A DNA stretch of 25,438 nt from Corynebacterium sp. GTDB taxonomy: Bacteria; Actinomycetota; Actinomycetes; Mycobacteriales; Mycobacteriaceae. Positions 7,698-14,549 of this stretch are shown here, piece by piece. Position 1 is the stretch's first letter; each line of letters starts with the position of its first letter. Position numbers and translations under genes: made by a program. The DNA lies in NCBI RefSeq assembly GCF_030530965.1, contig NZ_JAUMTY010000032.1, positions 1 to 25,438 of the forward strand, written 5' to 3'. The notes under the pieces are model-generated. The model did not search any database, was not told where the DNA came from, and worked only from the letters and a program-made list of their open reading frames with translations.

Positions 7698-8363
7698 TTA
7701 GTTGTTAGCGGGCTTGATCTCGTCCTCGACGACCCACTTGTGGTTGGTGACTTTCATGCCATCGGCTTCATAATTCACCATGTACACAGTTTGGTCTGTA
7801 GAGGACACAATCTTTCCTTTGGCGCCCTTCATTCCTTTCATATGGTCTGCTTCGATAGTGACTTCGGTGCCATCAGGAATTCTTTCGGTGCCAGCATCTT
7901 TTATTTCTTGCTGAACAACCCACTTGTGGTTTTTCACCGGCTTGCCACCATCCGTGGGCGTGTAATCCACTTCATACGTGTAGGTGGAGAACGCCCCTGC
8001 GATCGTGGCCGTCGCGCCCTTCATCCCCTTCATATGGTCAGCGGTCAACGTGACTGTGCTGCCGACGGGGTAGGTCGGGTGAGCATCAACTGTGATGCCT
8101 TCCGGTGCAGCACCGCCGTCCATGGAGTGATCCATCCCTTGGTGAGCGTCATTGTCCTGAGAATCGCTCGGTGCGGACGACTCTGACGTGCTCGTTTCGG
8201 ATAATGACGACTGCTGAGACGCAGTGGTGGTCGCTGACGTTGTGTCCTCGGATGACTGGTCAGAATCCTCATCGACCGTGCACCCGCTGAGAACGAGTGC
8301 ACTGCTGACAGCGCCCACAGTGACTAGTGAGGCAATACGGCTTCGGCGGCGTAATGAACGCAT
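7698..8363 (-). CDS. Lipoprotein with two YdhK/DUF1541 repeats
   Basis: A 221-residue secreted lipoprotein. From the ATG at 8363 it has an arginine-rich n-region, a hydrophobic stretch and lipobox LSGC with Cys28 as the acylation site. A Ser/Thr/Asp-rich linker of about 55 residues follows, ending in a His/Met-rich patch (DAHQGMDHSMDGG). Two DUF1541 repeats then share ADHMKGMKGA...VxY...NHKWVV(E/Q)(D/Q)EI. The family is linked to stress or copper-associated loci in other Gram-positives, but its molecular role is not established. The HMKGMKG and HxGMDHSM elements hint at metal binding (inference). AGAGGG precedes the start; an upstream ATG at 8486 would bury the signal peptide and is rejected. 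Confidence 0.88.
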   Translation of the reverse strand: MRSLRRRSRIASLVTVGAVSSALVLSGCTVDEDSDQSSEDTTSATTTASQQSSLSETSTSESSAPSDSQDNDAHQGMDHSMDGGAAPEGITVDAHPTYPVGSTVTLTADHMKGMKGATATIAGAFSTYTYEVDYTPTDGGKPVKNHKWVVQQEIKDAGTERIPDGTEVTIEADHMKGMKGAKGKIVSSTDQTVYMVNYEADGMKVTNHKWVVEDEIKPANN

Positions 8364-8407
8364 GATCCCTCTTCTTTTATTTCTTATACTTCGCTGTTCT
8401 ATACCAC

Positions 8408-8430
8408 TAATACGCCCACTGTAATACGCC
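8408..8430. repeat. Paired 9-bp direct repeat upstream of the DUF1541 lipoprotein
   Basis: TAATACGCC occurs at 8408-8416 and again at 8422-8430, with a 14-bp period. On the lipoprotein strand this is GGCGTATTA twice, just upstream of TATAGA-like and TATAAG-like -10 boxes (about 8398-8403 and 8380-8386). The position fits an activator or repressor site. No regulator is identified. Confidence 0.35.
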
Positions 8431-8633
8431 ATTTTTCCCGAGGGTAGCGATTCACTTTTATTGCGTACCATTGTCGGCGCACACATGAGTGAGTGGTGAA
8501 CGAGGGCTGGACCGCAGCGTCGAAAAGCGGACAGCGTCGGGATATGTTCAGCGCCGAAATGCAGCTAGCGCGACTCTATCGGATCCGAGCGGAGTGGTGC
8601 GCCATCGGATCCTGAAGGAAAGCTATGCCAATC

Positions 8634-8888
8634 TCACGCCATCGGGTTATAGAGTTTCGTATGAGTGACTAACACTTCGCGATCACCGGTGGGCTGTTGG
8701 AGTTCTTTATTCAGCTCCGCCATGACTGCTTCGCGTGCTCCGTCGTAGTCATCAAAAAAGCCGAGTACGTCACTATCTGATTTCTTTTCACCGTTATTCT
8801 TAACGACCACATAGGTGGCGGCGTCTGGCGCAGAAACCTGATGCTTAGTGTGGGTAAAAGGATCTCTATAGATGAATGACGTTGACAC
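8634..8888 (-). CDS. Unrecognised 84-residue soluble protein
   Basis: It starts at GTG 8888 with a strong AGGAGA 9 nt upstream, which supports it being real. The sequence STSFIYRDPFTHTKHQVSAPDAATYVVVKNNGEKKSDSDVLGFFDDYDGAREAVMAELNKELQ has no signal peptide or membrane segment and mixed charge. The alternating N-terminal half suggests strands and the middle of the protein (YDGAREAVMAELNKEL) a helix, so a small alpha/beta fold is plausible. I do not recognise a family. It is flanked by the lipoprotein gene upstream region and the carnitine acyltransferase terminator and appears monocistronic. On its strand a GGGGTATACG element lies about 85 bp upstream and could be a -10 box. Confidence 0.65.
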   Translation of the reverse strand: MSTSFIYRDPFTHTKHQVSAPDAATYVVVKNNGEKKSDSDVLGFFDDYDGAREAVMAELNKELQQPTGDREVLVTHTKLYNPMA

Positions 8889-9012
8889 GAATAAGTCTCC
8901 TGAGTTCTAAGTCCAGATTGTTAGGGCAATCGCCGGAAGTAAGTTTAGTAGTTAGTTCACCAAAAGTGGGCGCGTATACCCCTCTATTTAGTGTTATGAC
9001 CAATTATTGATA

Positions 9013-9031
9013 CGGGACCGTTACAGTCCCG
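9013..9031 (-). terminator. Hairpin after the carnitine acyltransferase gene
   Basis: CGGGAC (9013-9018) and GTCCCG (9026-9031) form a GC-rich 6-bp stem with a 7-nt loop, 15 bp beyond the acyltransferase stop. On the minus strand it is followed by TATCAATAATT, only a weak U-rich tail. It is a plausible end of the MFS-acyltransferase transcript. Confidence 0.5.
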
Positions 9032-9045
9032 GTGTTCTAGCGCCC

Positions 9046-10812
9046 TTATTCATGGAGTGACGCGACAAAAGACCACAACAGATCCGATGCCTGCGGAAGC
9101 GCGCGAAGGAAATCATCAGGCTGATCGGCGCGTGAAGGATGCCATGTCATGCAGTACTCGAAGGAGTCTGGCTGGGGCGTGTAGCTAATCCCAAAACCCT
9201 CCGGCACACTAGGAACAAAGGCATAGCGGACGAAATAATCGGCCCCACCAATTGATGTCGTGGAGAGAAAATCGTACGTGGTTGCAGCAACACCCGGGTC
9301 GGTCAGGAACTCCGCCCCGGTGAGCTCTTTGCCCTCCGCTTCCATAGCGGCGGCCATAAACCGGAGACCCAAAAGATGGCGATCGACGCCGTCCCCACGC
9401 TTGCACGCCTTGACCCACGCTCGATGGGCGCCGAGGACATCGTCAAGATCCTGGCGCGTTGCGTTCCCACTAAGTAACAGTGACGCGAATTTCACGGCTT
9501 GCGGAGTGACCGCACGCAAACACTCCGTGCGCCCGGCGCGATATTCACGCATGTCAACGGCTTCGTACACTCCTCGCGCCCGGCCGTAGGTCAGGAGTTG
9601 CGTAATCGTCAAGATAAGCTGCTGCGCTGCGTCGGCACTAATTCGGAAGGGGAGCTGATCTGCCGGTGGGTGGGGGACCGTCACAATGCGTGTGGCGATA
9701 TCGGCGAAATCCTGGGACACGTCACTGGCAGCTTCTTTGAGGATGGGCACGTCGTTATCTGGCCATTCCCAAGTCACTTCTTCCGGTGGAGGAGGCGTCT
9801 CAGAAGAAGTGGACGGCGGAATAGTGACATCGTGCATACGCCGTATCGCGGTGACCAGCGTCGCGCCGTCCACGGTGGAATGCTCCACGTTTAGGCTCAG
9901 CCAGGAGTCGGCCAGGCTTATCTCGTAGCTGATGGGTTTGTAGGCCCAACTGTGTCCCGGTTCGAATGCGGAGCGATGGAGGTGGTCGGCGTCGTCACGG
10001 ACCTCGTCGGTGAGCGTGACGGTGAAGAGGAAGTTCGTCAGGCGTCGGTAGGTGTTTTGGTTGTGGGGCTGCTCGAGTGCTCGCTCCAGGATGGGGGCGA
10101 GAGCCTCGCTACCGACGGCCGACGGTATGGCAAAGTCGAGGTCAGCAGGGGTCTGCTCACGTGATCCAGGTTTGTCCCCACCGGGGTGAATAATTGCGTT
10201 GATCGACGCCGCGAGGAAATCGACATCGCGGAGTGAGCCGTCATGATCGGTCACGGGCACGGCGAAGAGGCGCCCCGACCAGAACACACCTATTTCTCGA
10301 TCGCGGTCACCCAATTCGGCGCGATGGATGGTGTCGAGGCCGGGTTGTGGGTGGCGTATTCCGCCATCGAAACACTCCCATTGGTCCATCGTGGTGGGGT
10401 TTCCGCGAGCATCGGTTTCCTGAGGGGTGGTGCCTCGGGCTTGGTCGAGGTGAATGGTGGCGGCGCGGTAGATGAACTCGGCTGCCCGGCCAACTCCCGG
10501 GGTAGAGGGCAAGAATCCCGGGTTGATCTGAAACGACACATTCGTGCTGTGAAGCAATGAGGTGCGCGTCGAGAGGTAGCCGCGTAACCATTCCGCCGAA
10601 AACCAGCTTCGGCCCGTCTCCCGCTCTGTGGCCGCGAACTTTTCAAGCTCGGCCTGGATGTCCGGCCCCGAATGCTGCAAAAAAGCTGAACCCGCGGTGC
10701 GCGTGGTGTCCACGACGTCCGCGGGTGCGACTGCACGAGCAGCGGAAACGAGCGCTGCGACAGTCTGTTCAAGTGAAGGCAGGGGAAGGGTTTTCGGTTC
10801 CGGTGCGGTCAT
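9046..10812 (-). CDS. Choline/carnitine O-acyltransferase family protein, predicted short-chain carnitine acyltransferase
   Basis: It transfers acyl groups between CoA and, by prediction, carnitine. From the ATG at 10812 it has 588 residues, near full length for the family. The catalytic histidine is His311 in NVEHSTVDGATL. The hydroxy-amine pocket is conserved: Tyr416 and Thr429 in YEAVDMREYRAGRTE match Tyr452 and Thr465 of mouse carnitine acetyltransferase, and Arg478 in VDRHLLGL matches Arg518, which binds the carnitine carboxylate and is Asn in choline acetyltransferase. TTS (518-520) replaces the STS motif. Tyr530 falls where mouse Met564 blocks long acyl chains, suggesting short-chain use. 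An in-frame GTG at 10893 would add 27 residues without similarity. The gene lies 16 to 97 bp downstream of the MFS gene on the same strand, so it is probably co-transcribed. No membrane segment is seen, so it is likely cytosolic. Confidence 0.9.
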   Translation of the reverse strand: MTAPEPKTLPLPSLEQTVAALVSAARAVAPADVVDTTRTAGSAFLQHSGPDIQAELEKFAATERETGRSWFSAEWLRGYLSTRTSLLHSTNVSFQINPGFLPSTPGVGRAAEFIYRAATIHLDQARGTTPQETDARGNPTTMDQWECFDGGIRHPQPGLDTIHRAELGDRDREIGVFWSGRLFAVPVTDHDGSLRDVDFLAASINAIIHPGGDKPGSREQTPADLDFAIPSAVGSEALAPILERALEQPHNQNTYRRLTNFLFTVTLTDEVRDDADHLHRSAFEPGHSWAYKPISYEISLADSWLSLNVEHSTVDGATLVTAIRRMHDVTIPPSTSSETPPPPEEVTWEWPDNDVPILKEAASDVSQDFADIATRIVTVPHPPADQLPFRISADAAQQLILTITQLLTYGRARGVYEAVDMREYRAGRTECLRAVTPQAVKFASLLLSGNATRQDLDDVLGAHRAWVKACKRGDGVDRHLLGLRFMAAAMEAEGKELTGAEFLTDPGVAATTYDFLSTTSIGGADYFVRYAFVPSVPEGFGISYTPQPDSFEYCMTWHPSRADQPDDFLRALPQASDLLWSFVASLHE

Positions 10813-10908
10813 GTATTTATTCTGTCTACCCGGAGCGCCGACGAACAACCCCCGCCGGCTGTTTTCCACCCCCTTGCTGCACCCGATCGCCACTTTCCCT
10901 ATAGCCGG

Positions 10909-12363
10909 CTACAGCCCTTCGGTGTCATGTGAATTACTGAGGGTCCGGAGCCCGATAGCTGCGGTAACCGTGAGCAATCCGGCAATAATCGTGAAGGCAA
11001 TGCGCTGCGAGTGAACGAATGTGTCAACGACAGCGTCGCTCCACGCGCCATGCGGAAGGTCCACACCAACCACGATCGCCATGACAGTACCGATAACCGC
11101 AACACCGATCGAGTTACCGAGCTCCTGCGCAGTGTCGTTCAGAGCTGCGCCGATCGAGGTGTGCTCTTCCGGCAGCGAACCAATCAAACCCACAGCAGCC
11201 GTGGTCATCACGGTCCGCATACCGATAGTCATGAGCAGCATTCCGGTCGCGCACCAGGCATAGTTCGTGCCGACACCGACCCACCACACAACCAGGCTGA
11301 CCAGGACGAATGCAGTACCAACGGCACAGGTGAAACGCTGTCCGTACTTTTCAACCATCTTATCGACGACGGGCCCAGCGGCCAGCATGCCAATGACGAA
11401 GGGCAGGTTTGCTACGCCCGCAACCCACGGCCGCCATCCCCACGCGTATTGGTACAGTTCGGCCGACGCGAACATGACTGCAGCCATGGCCAGCTGAGTT
11501 GCGACCTGCAGGATAGCCGAGCCGGTCAGGGTAGGGATCCGGAAGAATGACAGGTCCAGCATCGGGTCTTTAGCCGTGTGTTCCCGCCAGATAAACGCAA
11601 CGAGCGCGAGAACGGATCCGCCAAGGGACATCAGGGTTCGCGGAGCACCCCACCCGAGTTCTGCACCGTTCGTCAACGCATAGAGCAACAGGCTGACGGC
11701 TAACCCGGAGAAGATGGCGCCAGCGAAATCGATCGGGCCACTCTTTTTCGCTTGTGTGTCGTCGTGAGCCAGTCCGAAGTAGACGCCTAACCAGGCGATT
11801 AACGCTGTCGGAGCATTAAGCATCAGCAGCCAATGCCAATCCCAGTTTTCGACGGCCAAACCTGACAGCACCGGCCCGATAGCGAAGCCCGCCATCGATA
11901 CGGTGATGATCACGCCGATGGCTTTTCCGCGCAGGGCGTCGTCGTCAAACAATCTAAAAACCAGAGACATGGTCAGTGGCGCAATGCCGGCGGCGAAGGC
12001 GCCCGATAATGCGCGGATGGCGATGAGCTGCCCTGTGGTGTGGCAGAACATTACGCATAATCCCGCGAGACCGAAGAGGGCCAGGCCCCACAATAAAGTT
12101 CGACGACGGCCGAGTCTGTCTCCCAGGGTGCCGCCGACCATGAGAAACGCGCCGAAGGTGAGTGAATAGGCGCTGACGATCCACTGCAGACCGGTGGAGG
12201 TGGAGCCGAGGTCGCGGCCGATGACGGGGAGGGCGATGTTCAGGATTGAGTTGTCGAGCATTTCGACGAGCATCGTGAGGCAGAGGCCGAGGAGAGCCGG
12301 CCATGCTTCGAGTAGCGATTGAGCTTTTCTGTCCTCCTGTGGAGGAGCTGTGATGGTTGTCAT
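10909..12363 (-). CDS. MFS transporter, DHA2 family (14 transmembrane helices)
   Basis: A 484-residue proton-coupled membrane transporter of the drug:H+ antiporter-2 type. The sequence is a run of hydrophobic helices starting WPALLGLCLTMLVEMLDNSILNIALPVI (helix 1, with the D-x-x-I-x-N-x-A-L-P motif C-like element). Motif A GGTLGDRLGRRRTLL follows helix 2, and QWIVSAYSLTFGAFLM is typical of DHA2. AAAGGA precedes the start by 5 nt. It is divergent from the TetR gene at 12563 and upstream of the carnitine acyltransferase. TetR-controlled DHA2 pumps usually export toxic organic cations or drugs. The linkage to the acyltransferase raises export or import of carnitine-like or acylated quaternary amines as an alternative, but this is inference. 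Confidence 0.9.
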   Translation of the reverse strand: MTTITAPPQEDRKAQSLLEAWPALLGLCLTMLVEMLDNSILNIALPVIGRDLGSTSTGLQWIVSAYSLTFGAFLMVGGTLGDRLGRRRTLLWGLALFGLAGLCVMFCHTTGQLIAIRALSGAFAAGIAPLTMSLVFRLFDDDALRGKAIGVIITVSMAGFAIGPVLSGLAVENWDWHWLLMLNAPTALIAWLGVYFGLAHDDTQAKKSGPIDFAGAIFSGLAVSLLLYALTNGAELGWGAPRTLMSLGGSVLALVAFIWREHTAKDPMLDLSFFRIPTLTGSAILQVATQLAMAAVMFASAELYQYAWGWRPWVAGVANLPFVIGMLAAGPVVDKMVEKYGQRFTCAVGTAFVLVSLVVWWVGVGTNYAWCATGMLLMTIGMRTVMTTAAVGLIGSLPEEHTSIGAALNDTAQELGNSIGVAVIGTVMAIVVGVDLPHGAWSDAVVDTFVHSQRIAFTIIAGLLTVTAAIGLRTLSNSHDTEGL

Positions 12364-12375
12364 GAGTGTCCTTTG

Positions 12376-12414
12376 TTCGTGGTTGTGAGTTCGTGTTCGT
12401 GGAACAGATTCGTG
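12376..12414. repeat. Four TTCGTG hexamers in the MFS leader
   Basis: TTCGTG occurs at 12376-12381, 12390-12395, 12396-12401 and 12409-12414, directly upstream of the MFS start. On the MFS strand it reads CACGAA four times. The CGAA core equals the half-site of the palindromes at 12473-12522, so these may be low-affinity half-sites or leader-RNA elements. No function is proven. Confidence 0.35.
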
Positions 12415-12472
12415 AAAAGACTGATCGAGTACCGCATTCGGAGGGGTGAACTCTATCGGTAGCGATCCTTAT

Positions 12473-12522
12473 CGAATGACGTTCGGTTACTCGAATTGTG
12501 TTCGAATATAGAACGGCGTTCG
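12473..12522. promoter_or_regulatory. Three tandem TetR operator-like palindromes
   Basis: Three 13-bp sites, CGAATGACGTTCG (12473-12485), CGAATTGTGTTCG (12492-12504) and AGAACGGCGTTCG (12510-12522), fit NGAAN5TTCG with dyad arms CGAA/TTCG. Their starts are 19 and 18 bp apart. They lie between the divergent MFS and TetR genes and end about 28 bp before the TetR -10 box, so occupancy could block both promoters. The obvious candidate ligand is the TetR protein starting at 12563. Confidence 0.65.
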
Positions 12523-12550
12523 TTTGGTGTCAAGGGGAGAGGCCGGCTGA

Positions 12551-12556
12551 TACGAT
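12551..12556 (+). promoter_or_regulatory. -10 box of a probably leaderless TetR transcript
   Basis: TACGAT fits TANNNT and ends 6 nt before the ATG at 12563, which lacks a Shine-Dalgarno. This geometry puts the transcript start on the A of the start codon. A weak -35 (GTGTCA, 12527-12532) lies 18 bp upstream. Confidence 0.5.
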
Positions 12557-12562
12557 CGAGAC

Positions 12563-13390
12563 ATGCCCAGCAGCGAAAAGACAACCGATCGGAAGCCGTC
12601 ACCAGGTAAAAAGCTGCCCCCCTCGGTGCAACGACCATCGGCACGCCGATCGGCTCGCCGCGCGGTGCTGTCAGAAGAATCCATTATTCGCGTGGCAATT
12701 GCGCTTCTGGACCGTGATGGCGCGGACAAACTGACCTTGCGCAAGATCGCATCTGAACTCGACGCCGGTGTTGCGAGTTTGTACTGGTACGCCAGCGGAA
12801 AAGATCAACTTCTCGCTATGGTGTCGGATGAACTCATCCGCAGGGCGATCGCAAAGAGTGAAGAACTTGAGCAGCACGGACTACTGGCGCCAGACGCTTT
12901 CTCCGAAGTGTCCTTTGCTGAACCTCATCCCTCGACGAGCGACGCAGCGGCCGAGGCCTTGGCTCAGATCCGACGCTTATTGTTGTGCCTCTTTGAACAA
13001 ATGATTGAGCACCGTTGGCTAGCCCTTCAGCTAATGAATAATGGCCCCGACCAGTGGTATGCACTTCGGTTTTGGGAACTGATTGGCCGACAAATCCAAC
13101 GGCTTGGATTACACAAACGCGAAGAATTATTCGCCACGAATGCCGTCGTCAATTATGCATCGGGAATTGGTGCGGAAGCATCGAGCCACACAGGGCATAA
13201 AAACTTAGACCCAGCTGAAGCTGAAGAGGACATGCATGCGCAAATTAACGAATGGGAACAATTAGACCCAGTGGAATTTCCGTTCGTTCACGATATTGTG
13301 GAGGAATTTACCGAGCATGATGATATTGCCGAATACTCCTACGGCTTAGAGTTACTCCTCGGCGGGCTGGAAAGGCAAACCTGGAAATAA
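12563..13390 (+). CDS. TetR-family regulator with a tetracycline-repressor-type C-terminal domain
   Basis: A 275-residue repressor. A basic, Pro/Ser-rich N-terminal tail of about 35 residues precedes a TetR helix-turn-helix at about residues 57-84 (LTLRKIASELDAGVASLYWYASGKDQLLAMV), whose SLYWYASGKDQLL is the TetR/ActII-like form. The C-terminal half (EHRWLALQLMNNGPDQWYALRFWELIGRQIQRLGL) resembles TetR_C_1 domains of antibiotic or efflux repressors. Divergent from the MFS gene with three palindromic sites between them, it most likely represses the MFS-acyltransferase unit and itself. The 3' third of the gene looks more AT-rich than its neighbours (not computed). The patatin gene converges on it. 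Confidence 0.92.
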   Translation: MPSSEKTTDRKPSPGKKLPPSVQRPSARRSARRAVLSEESIIRVAIALLDRDGADKLTLRKIASELDAGVASLYWYASGKDQLLAMVSDELIRRAIAKSEELEQHGLLAPDAFSEVSFAEPHPSTSDAAAEALAQIRRLLLCLFEQMIEHRWLALQLMNNGPDQWYALRFWELIGRQIQRLGLHKREELFATNAVVNYASGIGAEASSHTGHKNLDPAEAEEDMHAQINEWEQLDPVEFPFVHDIVEEFTEHDDIAEYSYGLELLLGGLERQTWK

Positions 13391-13423
13391 GCCTGGGCCC
13401 GTGGGAGTGAACTGGTTCGCGGC

Positions 13424-14353
13424 CTACCCGCGTAAAAACTCCTCCCACCGTGGCCATTCGCGTGCCACCTGGTCAACGCCCATCTCATAGGACTTCTGCA
13501 ATTTCTCCACGTTCCGCTCTTTGTTGTGGACAGGCATCTGGTCGGGATAGAACACCATTGCCCGTCCTTCTTTTTCCCATTGCGCGATTTTTTCTTTCGA
13601 ATGGTTGTAATGTTCTGCGCGCTGAAGAATAGCTTCTGCAACAGCAGGTTGTTTGCGGAAATAACTCCGAATCAGACGGGCCTGTGACATGGGTTCCCGT
13701 CGAAAAGATTTCGGCCGAGTAAGAATGAAGAGGAATTTGGAATAACCGTCCTCGATGGCAGCATCATAGGCAAATCCGCCCGTTGGTCCCATTGCGCCGT
13801 CGTAATAGTCATGGCCGTCAACATGGGCCACCGGCATAAAGAACGGAATTGTTGAGGACGCGCGGGTATACGCAGATAACTGTTCCAGCGTCTGAACGTC
13901 GTCGCGTCGCCACCATGTCATATCCCCGGTATCGGCACGTAGAGCGCCGATAGCGAATTCGGGAGAACTTTTCATAAAGGCGTCGAAATCCATCTCCGCT
14001 ATTTCGCCAGGCATAACGGATTCCGTGTAGATAAATTCAGTATTGAAATACCCTTTACCTTTAGCGAAAGTTTTCCATCCACCGAATCGTGGGTCCTCAA
14101 CAAAATCCACAAAAGATGCTTTAGCTCTCGTCCGATTCTTAATGAGGAAATTGACAACATGCGTTGTTCCCGCTGATATTCCGCCGACCCATCCCGGATT
14201 AACCTTGTGGTCAATGAGCGCCTGAACTGCACCAACGGTGTAACTATTCCGCATTCCGCCACCTTCGAAAACAATGGCAACATCTGGGCAGTCCAGGGGA
14301 GAATCGGACGTTCCCCACGGGGCGGTCGAGGGATCTTCAGCAGATGACGTCAT
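13424..14353 (-). CDS. Patatin-like phospholipase/acyl hydrolase (YjjU-like)
   Basis: A 309-residue Ser-Asp dyad lipid acyl hydrolase. The oxyanion loop is EGGGMRNSYTVGA (residues 30-42), the nucleophile Ser60 sits in GISAGT (GXSXG), and the dyad Asp185 in YYDGAMG (DG motif). The C-terminal half (MSQARLIRSYFRKQPAVAEAILQRAEHYNHSKEKIAQWEKEGRAMVFYPDQ) matches the DUF6363-like tail of the YjjU group. No signal peptide is seen. It may act on membrane or host lipids; the substrate is unknown. The start lacks a Shine-Dalgarno, and TATGCT (14360-14365 on the plus strand as AGCATA) ends 6 nt before the ATG, so the mRNA is probably leaderless. It is divergent from the TPP riboswitch operon. Confidence 0.92.
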   Translation of the reverse strand: MTSSAEDPSTAPWGTSDSPLDCPDVAIVFEGGGMRNSYTVGAVQALIDHKVNPGWVGGISAGTTHVVNFLIKNRTRAKASFVDFVEDPRFGGWKTFAKGKGYFNTEFIYTESVMPGEIAEMDFDAFMKSSPEFAIGALRADTGDMTWWRRDDVQTLEQLSAYTRASSTIPFFMPVAHVDGHDYYDGAMGPTGGFAYDAAIEDGYSKFLFILTRPKSFRREPMSQARLIRSYFRKQPAVAEAILQRAEHYNHSKEKIAQWEKEGRAMVFYPDQMPVHNKERNVEKLQKSYEMGVDQVAREWPRWEEFLRG

Positions 14354-14359
14354 AAACTC

Positions 14360-14365
14360 AGCATA
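14360..14365 (-). promoter_or_regulatory. -10 box of a probably leaderless patatin transcript
   Basis: On the minus strand TATGCT is followed by 6 nt and the ATG at 14353. The region also forms a small ACTCAG/CTGAGT hairpin, and the divergent riboswitch promoter (TATCCT, 14376-14381) overlaps this promoter. Confidence 0.45.
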
Positions 14366-14375
14366 ACCTGAGTGT

Positions 14376-14381
14376 TATCCT
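14376..14381 (+). promoter_or_regulatory. Probable -10 box for the TPP riboswitch operon
   Basis: TATCCT fits TANNNT and ends 8 nt before the first base-paired part of the riboswitch (P1 at 14390), so transcription would begin just in front of the aptamer. No convincing -35 is visible. Confidence 0.4.
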
Positions 14382-14387
14382 CAGATC

Positions 14388-14546
14388 AGTACTTCGCGGG
14401 AGCCCACCATAGAGGGCTGAGAAAACACTGTTCCTTCACCGCGCGGATATCGTCGTCGTGCCGATATCGCGAACGGATATCACGTGCCGGGGAAGAATGT
14501 TGACCGTATGAACCTGATCCGGGTTATACCGGCGATAGGGAGTAAA
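14388..14546 (+). ncRNA. TPP (thiamine pyrophosphate) riboswitch, THI element
   Basis: The conserved THI-box segments are present in order. P1 is UACUU (14390-14394) with GAGUA (14540-14544). P2 is AGCCC (14401-14405) with GGGCU (14414-14418), followed by the invariant CUGAGA (14417-14422). The pyrophosphate-domain core is UGAACCUGAUC (14509-14519), and P5 pairs CCGG (14519-14522) with CCGG (14529-14532), ending in the GCGAUAGGGAG tail. The P3 region is unusually long, 86 nt between CUGAGA and UGAACC, and holds an extra hairpin (14442-14452 with 14462-14471, one bulged G). The ykoE Shine-Dalgarno AGGGAG (14537-14542) overlaps the 3' strand of P1, so TPP binding would hide it: translational OFF control of thiamine uptake. 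Confidence 0.93.
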
Positions 14547-14549
14547 GCT

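Noticed and set aside
10894..10925. A short TAGCCGGCTA palindrome between the MFS and acyltransferase genes, as a terminator or operator
   Set aside because: It is only 10 bp with no loop and no T-tract. It does not argue against co-transcription.
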